64,000 nt of DNA. It comes from Clostridium merdae (GTDB lineage Bacteria; Bacillota; Clostridia; Oscillospirales; Acutalibacteraceae). Shown one piece after another: positions 8,231-17,069 of the stretch. The stretch lies in assembly GCF_900176635.1 (NCBI RefSeq), contig NZ_FXLN01000004.1, positions 948,230 through 1,012,229 of the forward strand, in the 5' to 3' direction. Each line of letters begins with the position of its first letter. Positions within the stretch are counted from its first letter, which is position 1. Both the position numbers and the translations under genes were made by a program. The notes beneath the pieces are model-generated. The model was given only the letters and a program-made list of their open reading frames with translations. It was not told the origin of the DNA and searched no databases.

Positions 8231-9757
8231 ATGGATTTGGAGGAAACAGTACAGACTCCATTCGGTAAGAACCTGACAATGCTCACCGATTTTTACGAGA
8301 TAAGCATGGCAAACGGCTATTTTGCAAACGGCTTTCAAGATAAGATTGTTTATTTCGATATGTTCTTTCGTAAAATTCCCGATGGCGGTGGTTTTGCCAT
8401 TATGGCTGGCGTACAGCAAATGGTGGAATATTTGCAAAACCTCTCGTTTACCCAGCAGGATTTAGACTACCTGCGTACCACCAAAACATTTAATCATGCT
8501 TTTATTGATTATCTAGCCAATTTTCACTTTGAGTGCGATGTTTGGGCAATTCCGGAAGGAACCCCCATTTTCCCAGGTGAGCCAATTGTAACGGTGCGCG
8601 GCCCCGTTATTCAGGCACAGTTTATTGAAACAATGGTGCTTCTTTGCGTAAATCACCAAACCTTAATTGCAACAAAGGCAAACCGAATAGTTCGTGCAGC
8701 AAGCGGGCGTTCTGTAATGGAGTTTGGTTCACGGCGGGCACAAGGATTCGACGGTGCGGTTTACGGTGCGAGAGCCTCCTATATCGGTGGTTGTACGGGA
8801 ACAGCTTGCACCATTTGTGAGCGTGATTTTGGCATTCCCGCTATGGGAACAATGGCGCACAGCTGGGTGCAGCTTTTCGACACAGAGCTTGATGCGTTTC
8901 GTGCATATGCTCGTGAATACCCCAACCAGTGTGTGTTACTGGTAGATACCTATAATGTATTGCAGTCTGGCATTCCAAATGCCATTCGTATTTTTAATGA
9001 AGAATTGGTGCCGAAGGGCTTTCGCCCCGGAGGCATTCGAATTGATAGTGGAGACATTACCTATCTCTCCCGCAAAGCACGCGAGATGCTGGACGCCGCC
9101 GGTTTTGAGGATTGCAGCATTTGCGCTTCTAACTCGCTGGATGAGTACATCATACGCGATATGCTGATGCAGGGTGCTCAGGTAGACAGCTTTGGCGTTG
9201 GCGAGCGCATGATTACCTCTGCGTCTGAACCCGTATTCGGTGGCGTATATAAATTAGTCGGCGTTGAAAACGAGGACGGCAGTATTCAGCCCAAAATCAA
9301 AATTAGTGAGAACGTTGCGAAAATTACCACACCCGGCTTTAAACGCCTGTGGCGTTTGTTTGACCGTTACAGCGGAAAGGCAATTGCTGATGTAATTACC
9401 ATGCACGATGAGCTGATTGATGATGAGCTTCCCTATGTTATTTTTGACCCTGAATATATTTGGAAGCGCAAAAGAGTGGAAAACTTCCGTGCGGTTCCCC
9501 TTATGACCCAGATTTTTAAAAACGGGCAATGTACTATGGAGCCGCGTAGCGTTCATGAGATTCGTGAATACTGCACCGCGCAGGTAGATACGCTCTGGGA
9601 AGAGGTTACTCGTTTTGAAAACCCGCACCGCTATTACGTAGACCTTTCGCAGAGTTTGTGGCAAATGAAGGACAAGCTCATTACCAACCACAATTTTGAA
9701 AAGAGCTCTTCTCGTTCGGTAAAGTACGCTGACAAAATGGGAGAGCGCTTTGAATAA
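8231..9757 (+). CDS. pncB: Nicotinate phosphoribosyltransferase
   Basis: A 508-residue enzyme that makes nicotinate mononucleotide from nicotinate and PRPP in the Preiss-Handler NAD salvage route. Recognisable blocks are LTMLTDFYEISMANGYF at the N-terminus, EFGSRRAQGFDGAVYGAR split by the substrate loop, GTMAHSW with the catalytic histidine that is phosphorylated in the family, and GGIRIDSGDITYLSRKAR at the PRPP side. Length and motifs fit the clostridial form. Two nearby alternative starts exist (8213 TTG, 8222 ATG); 8231 is chosen because GAGGTG lies right before it and a TATAAT at 8205-8210 leaves a very short leader. Its product feeds NaAD, the substrate for the first step of the nickel-pincer cofactor, whose genes follow. 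Confidence 0.9.
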   Translation: MDLEETVQTPFGKNLTMLTDFYEISMANGYFANGFQDKIVYFDMFFRKIPDGGGFAIMAGVQQMVEYLQNLSFTQQDLDYLRTTKTFNHAFIDYLANFHFECDVWAIPEGTPIFPGEPIVTVRGPVIQAQFIETMVLLCVNHQTLIATKANRIVRAASGRSVMEFGSRRAQGFDGAVYGARASYIGGCTGTACTICERDFGIPAMGTMAHSWVQLFDTELDAFRAYAREYPNQCVLLVDTYNVLQSGIPNAIRIFNEELVPKGFRPGGIRIDSGDITYLSRKAREMLDAAGFEDCSICASNSLDEYIIRDMLMQGAQVDSFGVGERMITSASEPVFGGVYKLVGVENEDGSIQPKIKISENVAKITTPGFKRLWRLFDRYSGKAIADVITMHDELIDDELPYVIFDPEYIWKRKRVENFRAVPLMTQIFKNGQCTMEPRSVHEIREYCTAQVDTLWEEVTRFENPHRYYVDLSQSLWQMKDKLITNHNFEKSSSRSVKYADKMGERFE

Positions 9758-9766
9758 GAGCGTTAC

Positions 9767-9795
9767 TTGACAAGAAAATAAAAATTCGTTAAAAT
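9767..9795 (+). promoter_or_regulatory. Promoter of rnpB
   Basis: TTGACA at 9767-9772, 17-bp spacer, TAAAAT at 9790-9795. The expected start site is 7-8 bases later, exactly at the 5' end of the RNase P RNA. Confidence 0.85.
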
Positions 9796-9802
9796 GAACG
9801 AT

Positions 9803-10152
9803 GCGAGCAGGCTGAGCAGTCGCGGGTAACCGCCCGAAAGGGCCTATCCGAGGAAAGTCCGAGCTCCACAGGGCAAGAATAACGGCTAACGGCCGCCGGG
9901 GGTGACCCCAGGGATAGTGCAACAGAGAGATACCGCCTGCACTTTGTGCAGGTAAGGCTGGAAAGGCGGGGTAAGAGCCCACCAGCGCGCGGGAGACCGC
10001 GCGGCTATGTAAACCCTATTCGGAGCAACACCGGAATGGGACAAATGCGTCGGCCCGGCGCGTCCCGAACAGGTGGCACTGAGCTGCGGCGGTAACGCCC
10101 GGCCAAGATAGATGACTGTTCACGACAGAACTCGGCTTATAGGCCTGGTCGC
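9803..10152 (+). ncRNA. rnpB: RNase P RNA, bacterial type A
   Basis: About 350 nt containing the universal landmarks in order: GAGGAAAGTCCGAGCTCC near the 5' end, GTGCAACAGAGAGA, the GTAAACCC stretch, GCAACACCG-like CR segment, and the 3' block GATGACTGTTCACGACAGAACTCG (here 10112-10135 roughly). The P1 helix closes between GCGAGCAGGC at 9803 and GCCTGGTCGC ending at 10152, which sets both ends. The RNA is the catalytic subunit for tRNA 5' maturation. It sits between pncB and the lar genes with its own promoter. Confidence 0.95.
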
Positions 10153-10246
10153 AACCTGAAAACAAAGCTTCCTGTATAATACCTTTTTCCCCTAATAATT
10201 ATGATTTGAAATCATTACAGAAGAACAAGGAAGAAGGAGCTGGAAG

Positions 10247-10327
10247 ATGAATCAAAACCATGAAGGTTTTAGTTGCCGTTTGCAGCTTACCTTTCATGGT
10301 TTTTCTTTTAAAACTAGTTTATTTTAA
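10247..10327 (+). CDS. Possible 26-residue leader peptide
   Basis: A reading frame MNQNHEGFSCRLQLTFHGFS plus six residues begins at an ATG after AAGGAGCTGGAAG, a good ribosome site, between rnpB and larC. The hairpin at 10254-10304 lies inside it. It could be a leader peptide whose translation controls that hairpin ahead of larC, or simply chance coding inside a terminator. Low confidence. Confidence 0.25.
   Translation: MNQNHEGFSCRLQLTFHGFSFKTSLF
10254..10304 (+). terminator. Hairpin-T structure between rnpB and larC
   Basis: AAAACCATGAAGGT and the complementary ACCTTTCATGGTTTT (one bulged base) form a stem around an 21-base loop, followed by T-rich sequence. Most simply the rnpB terminator; alternatively an attenuator of larC, since it overlaps the small reading frame. 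Confidence 0.6.
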
Positions 10328-10381
10328 CATGATACACTGCCAACGCTATGTGGCAGGCGAATACAAAATGGAGGGAATGGA

Positions 10382-11839
10382 ATGAAAACTCTATATATGG
10401 ATTGCTTTTCCGGCATCAGCGGTAATATGACAATCGGTGCGTTTTTGGACTTAGGCGTGGACCAAGCGTATTTACTGCAAGAGCTTGATAAGCTGCAAGT
10501 GGATGGCTATAAAATCGAAATCACCAAAAAACAGAAAAATGGGATTACCGGTACTTATTTTGATGTTATTTTGCAGGAGGAATCAGAGCATTCCCACCAG
10601 CATGAAAATACCTCGAAAAGAGAGCAGCACGCAGAGAAAAATGAGAAAGCCCTCCCTCCCTGCACCTGCAAGCACCACCGCACTTACTGCATCTGCGGAA
10701 AAAACAAGCTCCCCAAAGAACTGGGCAGCAAAAAAAAGAAGCATAAGAACAAAAACAAAAAGTATGCCGAGCATGCAATTCATTTTCATGCAGATTCTGG
10801 TTTTCATTCACACGAGACGCATTCTGGTCATCACCACCACGACCACGGCGAGCATGGCCATGCGCCCCACCGCAATTTACAGGACATCACACAAATCATT
10901 GATGCCAGCGAGTTGTCGGACAATGTAAAGCAACTATCGAAAAAGATGTTCTCTTTTGTAGCGGAAGCGGAAGCAAAGGTTCATGGAAAGCCAATCGAAG
11001 AGGTTCATTTCCACGAGGTTGGCGCCATCGATTCCATTATTGATATAGTTGGTACCGCTATCTGTGTCGATTTTATAAAGCCTGACCGCATTGTCGCTTC
11101 CCATCTTCCAGTTGGCTCCGGTTTTGTACGCTGCCAGCATGGGCTTATTCCGGTTCCTGCTCCGGCAACACTCGAGATTATTCGCAAAGGCGGCATCCCC
11201 ACTTATTCAAATGGAATTCAAAAAGAGCTGGCTACTCCCACCGGTGCTGCTATTTTAGCCGCGTTAGCGCAGGAGTATGGCTCGCAGCCAGAAATGGAAA
11301 TACAAGCAGTCGGTTACGGTGCCGGCTTGTATGATTTAGAGATACCCAACACACTGCGCCTGATGATGGGTGAGGTTCTCCCTGTAAAGAAAAAGAAAAA
11401 AAAATTATTGCCCGCTATTATACTTGCTGAAACAAATGTGGATGACACAACCGGAGAGATACTAGGCTATGTAATGAGCCGCTTACTGGACGCTGGCGCA
11501 CTGGATGTGTTCTTTACCCCCATCTACATGAAAAAGTGCCGCCCCGCGTTTACACTTTCTTTCTTGTGTGAAGAAGCTTTACTACCGGAGCTCGAAACAA
11601 TTGTATTTGAAGAAACTTCAACCATTGGAATTCGCAGCATTCCGGTTCAAAGAACGGTGATGAACCGAAAAAGCGAAACGGTTCATACGCGTTACGGTGC
11701 AATTCGAGTAAAAAAAGCAACCTATGGCAATATCACAAAAACGAGTGGAGAATTTGAGGATGTGAAAGCTGCGGCACAACAGAACGGTGTGCCTATCCAA
11801 ACTATTTACAATGCCTTACATTCCAACGAAAACGAATAG
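10382..11839 (+). CDS. larC: Nickel-pincer cofactor biosynthesis protein LarC
   Basis: A 485-residue protein. LarC inserts nickel into the pyridinium-bisthiocarboxylate mononucleotide cofactor of lactate racemase and relatives, using CTP. The N-terminus LYMDCFSGISGNMTIGAFLDLGVD, the block VHFHEVGAIDSIIDIVG and the C-terminal domain opening ETNVDDTTGEILGYVMSRLLDAGALDVF are diagnostic. Between about residues 68 and 163 lies a large insert: two cysteine pairs (CTCKHHRTYCICG), a Lys-rich run and a His/Asp/Glu-rich stretch (HSGHHHHDHGEHGHAPH) likely to bind nickel. In Lactiplantibacillus plantarum LarC is made by frameshifting between two reading frames; here it is one frame, although a run of nine A lies just before the LarC2 part. 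Four genes' worth of larA/larB are not in this window. Confidence 0.92.
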   Translation: MKTLYMDCFSGISGNMTIGAFLDLGVDQAYLLQELDKLQVDGYKIEITKKQKNGITGTYFDVILQEESEHSHQHENTSKREQHAEKNEKALPPCTCKHHRTYCICGKNKLPKELGSKKKKHKNKNKKYAEHAIHFHADSGFHSHETHSGHHHHDHGEHGHAPHRNLQDITQIIDASELSDNVKQLSKKMFSFVAEAEAKVHGKPIEEVHFHEVGAIDSIIDIVGTAICVDFIKPDRIVASHLPVGSGFVRCQHGLIPVPAPATLEIIRKGGIPTYSNGIQKELATPTGAAILAALAQEYGSQPEMEIQAVGYGAGLYDLEIPNTLRLMMGEVLPVKKKKKKLLPAIILAETNVDDTTGEILGYVMSRLLDAGALDVFFTPIYMKKCRPAFTLSFLCEEALLPELETIVFEETSTIGIRSIPVQRTVMNRKSETVHTRYGAIRVKKATYGNITKTSGEFEDVKAAAQQNGVPIQTIYNALHSNENE

Positions 11840-11853
11840 TGGAGGAATACCGC

Positions 11854-12678
11854 ATGAACGAACTGCATAAGAAAAAGGAACAGCTTGAGGAGTACCTGCG
11901 TTCCCTAGAGAGTGTTGCCGTGGCTTTTTCCGGCGGAGTGGATTCCACCTTTTTACTTACCGTAGCACACAATGTATTAGGTGATAAAGCTGTTGCGGTT
12001 ACTGCACGCTCCTGCAGCTTCCCCCAACGTGAGCTTAATGAGGCGAAGCTCTTTTGTGAGCGGAATGGCATCCAGCATATCATAGTTGATTCGGAAGAAC
12101 TCGACATTACCGGATTTTCTCAAAACCCGGTCAACCGTTGCTACCTGTGCAAAACCGAGCTCTTCCAAAAAATACGCAGTGTGGCAAATCAATTGGGACT
12201 CAAGGAAATTGTGGAGGGCTCCAATTTAGACGACAACGGCGATTACCGGCCTGGCCTAATTGCGGTAGCCGAGCAGAATGCAAAAAGCCCCTTGCGGCAT
12301 TGCAACCTTTCCAAGGCAGAAATTCGCACATTATCGAAAGAGATGAGCTTGCCTACTTGGAGCAAACCTTCCTTTGCGTGCCTTTCTTCCCGCTTCCCTT
12401 ATGGAGAAACCATTTCGGAAGAAAAGCTCACCCAAATTGACAAAGCCGAGCAGATTCTTTTGGATTTAGGCTTTCGCCAAGTTCGAGTTCGTCACCATGG
12501 CAATTTAGCACGCATTGAGGTAGAGGAAGAGCAGTACCCGAAGCTGATTGAGAAAGAGATTCGCCATACCATATCTACTAAACTCAAGGAGCTTGGGTTC
12601 GTATATGTTTCGATTGATATTACAGGTTACCGTACCGGTAGTATGAATGAAACCTTATCGCTAACAGCCAATAAATAA
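11854..12678 (+). CDS. larE: ATP-dependent sacrificial sulfur transferase LarE
   Basis: A 274-residue PP-loop enzyme that adds sulfur to the nickel-pincer precursor. SGGVDS (residues 26-31) is the ATP pyrophosphatase loop. Cys176 (FACLSSR) aligns by number with the sacrificial cysteine of the L. plantarum enzyme. A C-x-x-C pair (CYLC, Cys96 and Cys99) is also present; family members with this three-cysteine set are reported to hold a [4Fe-4S] cluster and may not consume their own cysteine. The ATG at 11854 is chosen, eight bases after GGAGG; a GTG at 11839 overlapping the larC stop is the alternative. Transcribed with larC. Confidence 0.9.
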   Translation: MNELHKKKEQLEEYLRSLESVAVAFSGGVDSTFLLTVAHNVLGDKAVAVTARSCSFPQRELNEAKLFCERNGIQHIIVDSEELDITGFSQNPVNRCYLCKTELFQKIRSVANQLGLKEIVEGSNLDDNGDYRPGLIAVAEQNAKSPLRHCNLSKAEIRTLSKEMSLPTWSKPSFACLSSRFPYGETISEEKLTQIDKAEQILLDLGFRQVRVRHHGNLARIEVEEEQYPKLIEKEIRHTISTKLKELGFVYVSIDITGYRTGSMNETLSLTANK

Positions 12679-12683
12679 TGGAT

Positions 12684-12732
12684 GAGCCCACTTCTGCTTT
12701 GTACAAAAGCGTAAGTGGGCTCTCTTTTTTTA
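12684..12732 (+). terminator. Terminator of the larC-larE unit
   Basis: GAGCCCACTT (12684-12693) pairs with AAGTGGGCTC (12713-12722), with further pairing in the loop, and an eight-T run follows. Confidence 0.85.
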
Positions 12733-12782
12733 ATTTAACTATATTTATTTCGCTTTATTCATAGCTTTGGAGTAAAAATGAT

Positions 12783-12816
12783 GGGGCAAATTCTCATATT
12801 AAAGAGAATTTGCCCC
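12783..12816 (-). terminator. Terminator of the antiporter gene
   Basis: A 13-bp perfect stem (12783-12795 with 12804-12816) ten bases after the stop codon of the minus-strand antiporter gene. Confidence 0.75.
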
Positions 12817-12826
12817 TTATGTTATT

Positions 12827-14158
12827 TTAGAATATCAATGCACCAACAATGCCAAAGATGAGTGCGCTTAATACGAGGGTAATAATCTGCGGTACACAGC
12901 TATCCCAAATATGGTCGTGCTGCCCATCGGCATTTAAGCCAGCCGTGGGTCCTAAGGTAGAGTCAGAGGCGGGGGAACCACACTCGCCCATGGTTGCGGC
13001 ACCGGTAATGAGAATAACGGTTGCGCCAACACTGAAACCCATAACCTGTGCGAACGGAACATACAAAGCCGCCAGAATCGGAACCGTACCAAACGAGGAG
13101 CCGGTACCAATGGTAAGTATAAGCCCCAGAAGAATCAGCACTACCACAATAACAACCTTGTTGGTACCGAGTACGGCAATTGTGGAATGAATCAGGGGAT
13201 CAATCTGTCCGCTATTGCTCAGCACGTTGCTGAAACCAGCGGCAGTCAGCATAACAAACGCCATGAAGCCCATGATGCCAATACCTTCTTCTACTGCACT
13301 CTGCATATCATTTAGCTTTACTACGCCCAATAACAGGAAAAGCAGTAGGCCAGACAAAGCGCCCAGAATCATAGTGTCAAAAATAAGCTGCACTATCACA
13401 ATAGTAAGCACGCTAAACAGCGCAGCCCACTGTGTTTTCATAAGGGCTTTACCAGTAGCCGCTCCATTGTTTTCCGCAACGATTTCTTCCTGTACAAAGC
13501 TATTGTCTCCCATTGCGTACTCTCTGGGTTTTCTGTACAAGAAGTATGCACCGATAAAGCCTACCAGAGTACCAAAACCAAGGAACCAAGTGAAGTGCCA
13601 AACATCCATTACCGCAATCGGCATACCAAACTTCGTCATGTTTTGCGATACGATGGTATGAAAGATTAAACCGAAGCCAAGCGGGAAGGTTACCCAGGTT
13701 CCCTTCAGGCCAAACGCCAAAGCACAGGAGGCAAGGCGTCTGTCGAGCTTCATCTCATTCATTAATACCAGCAAGCCCGGAATAATCATTGGCATGAATG
13801 CGATATGGATTGGAATAAAGGTCTGCGATAAGAAAGACAGGAAAATGAAAATTAAGAGCAGCTTTATTTTGCTGCCTTTGATAATACCGCCCAGCTTGCC
13901 AGACAGCCTGCTTGTAAGGCCGCAGCGCTCAATGATAACTGCCACTGCACCAAGCATTACATAGCTTAGTCCCGCTTCACAGTTTCCCACCATGCCGTCC
14001 GTAAACAGCGTCATTGTTTCTGGAATGGTCATTCCAGATAAAAGACCGCCAACAAGTGAAGAAATGATGAGTGCGAAAATAACGTTGACTTTTACAAAAC
14101 ACAAAACCAGCATGACCACAACCGCAATAAGTATAGGATTCGTCAACAATGCGATCAT
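12827..14158 (-). CDS. NhaC-type Na+/H+ antiporter family membrane protein
   Basis: A 443-residue protein with about eleven hydrophobic helices. Segments such as IFALIISSLVGGLLSGM, AGLSYVMLGAVAVIIERCGL, the re-entrant TIGTGSSFGTVPILAALYVPFAQ and GAATMGECGSPASDSTLGPTAGL (given here in part) match the NhaC/Na+:H+ antiporter superfamily, where the GSP-x-SD segment lines the cation path. Some relatives exchange organic acids with sodium, so a metabolite antiporter is also possible. The ATG at 14158 follows GGAGGG. The 2-hydroxyacid dehydrogenase and dehydratase genes lie upstream on the same strand, after a 286-bp gap in which no promoter was settled. Confidence 0.75.
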   Translation of the reverse strand: MIALLTNPILIAVVVMLVLCFVKVNVIFALIISSLVGGLLSGMTIPETMTLFTDGMVGNCEAGLSYVMLGAVAVIIERCGLTSRLSGKLGGIIKGSKIKLLLIFIFLSFLSQTFIPIHIAFMPMIIPGLLVLMNEMKLDRRLASCALAFGLKGTWVTFPLGFGLIFHTIVSQNMTKFGMPIAVMDVWHFTWFLGFGTLVGFIGAYFLYRKPREYAMGDNSFVQEEIVAENNGAATGKALMKTQWAALFSVLTIVIVQLIFDTMILGALSGLLLFLLLGVVKLNDMQSAVEEGIGIMGFMAFVMLTAAGFSNVLSNSGQIDPLIHSTIAVLGTNKVVIVVVLILLGLILTIGTGSSFGTVPILAALYVPFAQVMGFSVGATVILITGAATMGECGSPASDSTLGPTAGLNADGQHDHIWDSCVPQIITLVLSALIFGIVGALIF

Positions 14159-14444
14159 ATAACACCCTCCAATATTCTGTTTTCTTTTCTCTACTCTTCT
14201 TCTGTTGAGGTTCCTTCCCCGACCTGTTTTCCCACACACCACACGGAACCGCCGGGAAAGCCGCGATTCTTATTTATCCCCTAAATATCTCCTTTGCCCT
14301 ATCCTCTATTCATAACACAGCTATGGGCAGTCTCCCATCCCCTTCCTTACAGCGGCTCACCCAAATAGCCTTGATGATTTTTGAAACAGATTCTAAATTC
14401 TCCGTTTCTTTTTAGGCTTATTAATCAAACAAACAGCCCCTAGC

Positions 14445-15413
14445 CTAATTCACTAAATCTTTCGGAACTTCACCACGCAGCATGCGAATGGCATTCCATG
14501 CGGCTCGGGTACGCAGTTCCTCAAAAGACTCCTGCGAAATGTAAGAAATGTGGGGGGTAACAATGCAATTGGGAGCATCAAAAATCGGCTCTTTCTCTCT
14601 TGGCGGCTCATGCGTAATAACATCTAATGCTGCTCCTGCAATCACACGGTTTTCCAATGCCTTAATTAAATCCTCTTCTTTTACAATGGCTCCGCGTGCC
14701 GTATTTATAAAATAGGCACTAGGCTTCATCAGTGAAAACTCTCTCTCGCCAATTAAGCCGGTGGTGCTTTCCTCAAGCTTTACATTTAGGCTTACATAAT
14801 CGGCCTGCCGGAGTCCCTCCTCCAAGGTAACCGGCTCAATGCCTTGCTTTAAAAGCACTTCATCGTCTTGGAACGGATCATAAGCAACCACTTTCATACC
14901 AAGGCTCTGGCAGTGACTGGCTACCGTACTGCCAATTCTACCGCACCCAATGACAAGCAGTGTAGATTGCGAAATACGGTGCGGTGTGTGAGTAACTGCC
15001 TGTGCACCCCACTCCCCATTCTTTAAATTGCTATTATATTGAGTTAAACCCTTATAAAAATGAAAGATGGAAGCAAGCACATAGTCCGCCAAATCCTCTG
15101 CGCAATAGCCCTGTACATTTGTAACGCTAATCCCCTTAGCGCGAGCCGCTGCTGTATCAATGCGGTCGTAACCGCCGCCAAGTACGGCAATTCCTTTGCA
15201 GTTTTTCAGCCGCTCAATCACAGCCGCGGGAATATGTGCATAAACCTGTGCAATAATGGCGTCGGCCTTCCAGCCGAACTCCTCCAAATCCTTTTCATAC
15301 TCATAAGTGGAGAAGCGCAGTTCACAATCGGGATACTGCTCTTTTAAAACACTCACTTCTAAATCGTAGTCTTTCCACTCTTCATCAATAAACCAAAATA
15401 AGGGGCGATTCAT
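14445..15413 (-). CDS. D-isomer-specific 2-hydroxyacid dehydrogenase
   Basis: A 322-residue NAD-dependent dehydrogenase. The nucleotide loop is VIGCGRIGSTVASH with the acidic residue in VVAYDP, favouring NAD; the catalytic set is Arg in NTARGAIV, Glu in THEPPREKE and His in VTPHISYIS. It interconverts a 2-keto acid and its D-2-hydroxy acid at the cytoplasmic side. It is the third gene of a unit with the two aconitase-X subunits upstream, so its likely substrate is a keto or hydroxy acid produced by that dehydratase. Exact substrate unknown. Confidence 0.88.
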   Translation of the reverse strand: MNRPLFWFIDEEWKDYDLEVSVLKEQYPDCELRFSTYEYEKDLEEFGWKADAIIAQVYAHIPAAVIERLKNCKGIAVLGGGYDRIDTAAARAKGISVTNVQGYCAEDLADYVLASIFHFYKGLTQYNSNLKNGEWGAQAVTHTPHRISQSTLLVIGCGRIGSTVASHCQSLGMKVVAYDPFQDDEVLLKQGIEPVTLEEGLRQADYVSLNVKLEESTTGLIGEREFSLMKPSAYFINTARGAIVKEEDLIKALENRVIAGAALDVITHEPPREKEPIFDAPNCIVTPHISYISQESFEELRTRAAWNAIRMLRGEVPKDLVN

Positions 15414-15448
15414 GATTGTTTTCCTCCTAAATAAGTAAGGTTCTTTCC

Positions 15449-15862
15449 TTACTCCGCTAAAATTTCAATCGTGGCATTATCGGCATCCACACGAATACGG
15501 TCGCCATCCTTTACCACGTCATAAAATTCCGGGTCAACCTTATCTACCATTGGAACCTCCATAATGATTGCACTGGAGACCAAAACGGTTTCAGGATGCT
15601 GCAAAATCATCGCTTTGGGTGCATTGCCCTGCATATTAAGCTGATAGATTCCATCTGCTTGCACCACAGAGCTACCTTTTCCACTGGGAAAGATTAATAT
15701 CTTCTGTGCAATGCTCTTCCCTTCTAAATCATGCCCCGGCTCAATCATTGTACCTGTTTTGGGGTCTATCAGGTAAAACATGATGTCATCCTTCGAAACG
15801 ATTGCTTCGCCCTCTACAACGCCTTCTGAAATTTTATGGCACTGAAATATTTTCTTCTCCAT
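15449..15862 (-). CDS. Aconitase-X swivel-domain small subunit (DUF126)
   Basis: A 137-residue protein matching the small subunit of aconitase-X enzymes. It shows FQCHKISEGVVEGEAIVSKD, the swivel-domain signature LIDPKTGTMIEPGHDLEGKSIAQKILIFPSGKGSS (in part), and MIEVPMVDK-type strands. In two-subunit AcnX enzymes this domain carries a serine in the PSGKGSS motif that sits at the active site. It lies one base from the large-subunit stop codon, so the two are coupled and form one enzyme. Confidence 0.88.
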   Translation of the reverse strand: MEKKIFQCHKISEGVVEGEAIVSKDDIMFYLIDPKTGTMIEPGHDLEGKSIAQKILIFPSGKGSSVVQADGIYQLNMQGNAPKAMILQHPETVLVSSAIIMEVPMVDKVDPEFYDVVKDGDRIRVDADNATIEILAE

Positions 15863-15863
15863 G

Positions 15864-17069
15864 TTATCTCACCTCACCTGTTAATGCTGCTTCAATGCAG
15901 GTATCCAAATCTCGAATTACAAAATGAATTCCTCTGCGCTGTGGGTAATAAGCACATTTGGGGGATTCTGTAATGCCCACCTTCCCATTCAGGTGACCCC
16001 AGCAGGGTTGGTCTGGGCAGGTGTCCGGCACAATAAAGCCTCCCGCCTGCGTAATAATATCATCCAGCCCCATACGAATTGCCATCTCTTTTACATGGCT
16101 GGAGGTGAGAATCCACATTTCTTTTTCCAGCTTCTTGCCTTCGATCCGCTCGGCAATGTGCTTTACTTCTTCTAATGTAAAGTGGGGGCAGCCAAACATG
16201 GCAAAATCGATTTTACGGTTGCCTTCCAGAGAGATTTTCTCCAGCTCTGCCTGAATATCTTCATTGGTAATCACAACCTTGCGTTCCGGCTCCTTACCGC
16301 CAAATGCTGCTTCCAGCGTGGGGGCTTCCGGTGTGAAACCAACAATATGGTACATGCCATAAGCACCAGAGGTATTTAGCTCTGCACCTAAATTGCGAAG
16401 TGCCTCTTTGCTGATGTGCTTGGGAAGACCCGTAAACACCGCAATACCGTTGCCGATTTTTTTACCCATCATACCAAGCATGTGGTAATCGTAGTCATTT
16501 TTCATATCCGCCTGAACTTCAACGAGAATATTGCCTTTTCTGTTTTCATCTAACAGCAGACCATATTCCGGTACAAAGCCCGTAACCGCAGCACACAATG
16601 CACTATTTGCACCTTCACGGTTTGTTCTGGCACCCCAAACCGAATTCACATACGGTGTGGCACTGGATTCGGAAAATGCGATGACCTCCTGGTAATTGGG
16701 AACGTTCGTATCAATGTAAGGAGTACAGTTGTAGCTTAGTACTGCTCCCAACGCTTTGTAGGCGTTATGTGTTCTCTGCATTAAATCTGCAAACTCCGGG
16801 GGAACCATGTCGCGGCTTTGAAAGAAAGACAGACAGAACCCGGGGTTTACCGTAGGTGCCACCCTACATTTTGCACCCGCACTCAGCAGCTTTTCTGCAA
16901 ACCAGAGGTCTGCCTCCTGGTTACTTAGTGCAACGTGCGCTCTTGTAATGGGAACCATTCGTTCTGCGTCAAAGGATTCACCAATCGCAACCTGAATTTT
17001 CATTGCGTATGCGGTTCCTTTGCCGTATTTACCGTCCAGCATATCCTGCTGTTCTTGTGTCAGCTTCAT
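15864..17069 (-). CDS. Aconitase-X catalytic large subunit (DUF521)
   Basis: A 401-residue protein of the aconitase-X family (LTQEQQDMLDGKYGKGTAYAMKI at the N-terminus; VALSNQEADLWFAEKL; FGCPHFTLEEV; TCPDQPCWG). Conserved cysteines in GCPH and TCPDQPCW are the expected iron or iron-sulfur ligands. Known members are cis-3-hydroxy-L-proline dehydratase in bacteria and phosphomevalonate dehydratase in archaea; the two-subunit bacterial type here has no settled substrate. Gene order AcnX-L, AcnX-S, hydroxyacid dehydrogenase, with a divergent amino-acid ABC transporter, favours catabolism of an imported hydroxylated amino or carboxylic acid. Confidence 0.88.
   Translation of the reverse strand: MKLTQEQQDMLDGKYGKGTAYAMKIQVAIGESFDAERMVPITRAHVALSNQEADLWFAEKLLSAGAKCRVAPTVNPGFCLSFFQSRDMVPPEFADLMQRTHNAYKALGAVLSYNCTPYIDTNVPNYQEVIAFSESSATPYVNSVWGARTNREGANSALCAAVTGFVPEYGLLLDENRKGNILVEVQADMKNDYDYHMLGMMGKKIGNGIAVFTGLPKHISKEALRNLGAELNTSGAYGMYHIVGFTPEAPTLEAAFGGKEPERKVVITNEDIQAELEKISLEGNRKIDFAMFGCPHFTLEEVKHIAERIEGKKLEKEMWILTSSHVKEMAIRMGLDDIITQAGGFIVPDTCPDQPCWGHLNGKVGITESPKCAYYPQRRGIHFVIRDLDTCIEAALTGEVR

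Noticed and set aside
9254..9982. 242-residue frame antisense to pncB and rnpB
   Set aside because: Antisense to strongly conserved coding and RNase P RNA; no ribosome site.
11386..11410. Programmed frameshift needed to make LarC
   Set aside because: The frame is continuous across the A-run, so no frameshift is required; only noted as a possible slip site.
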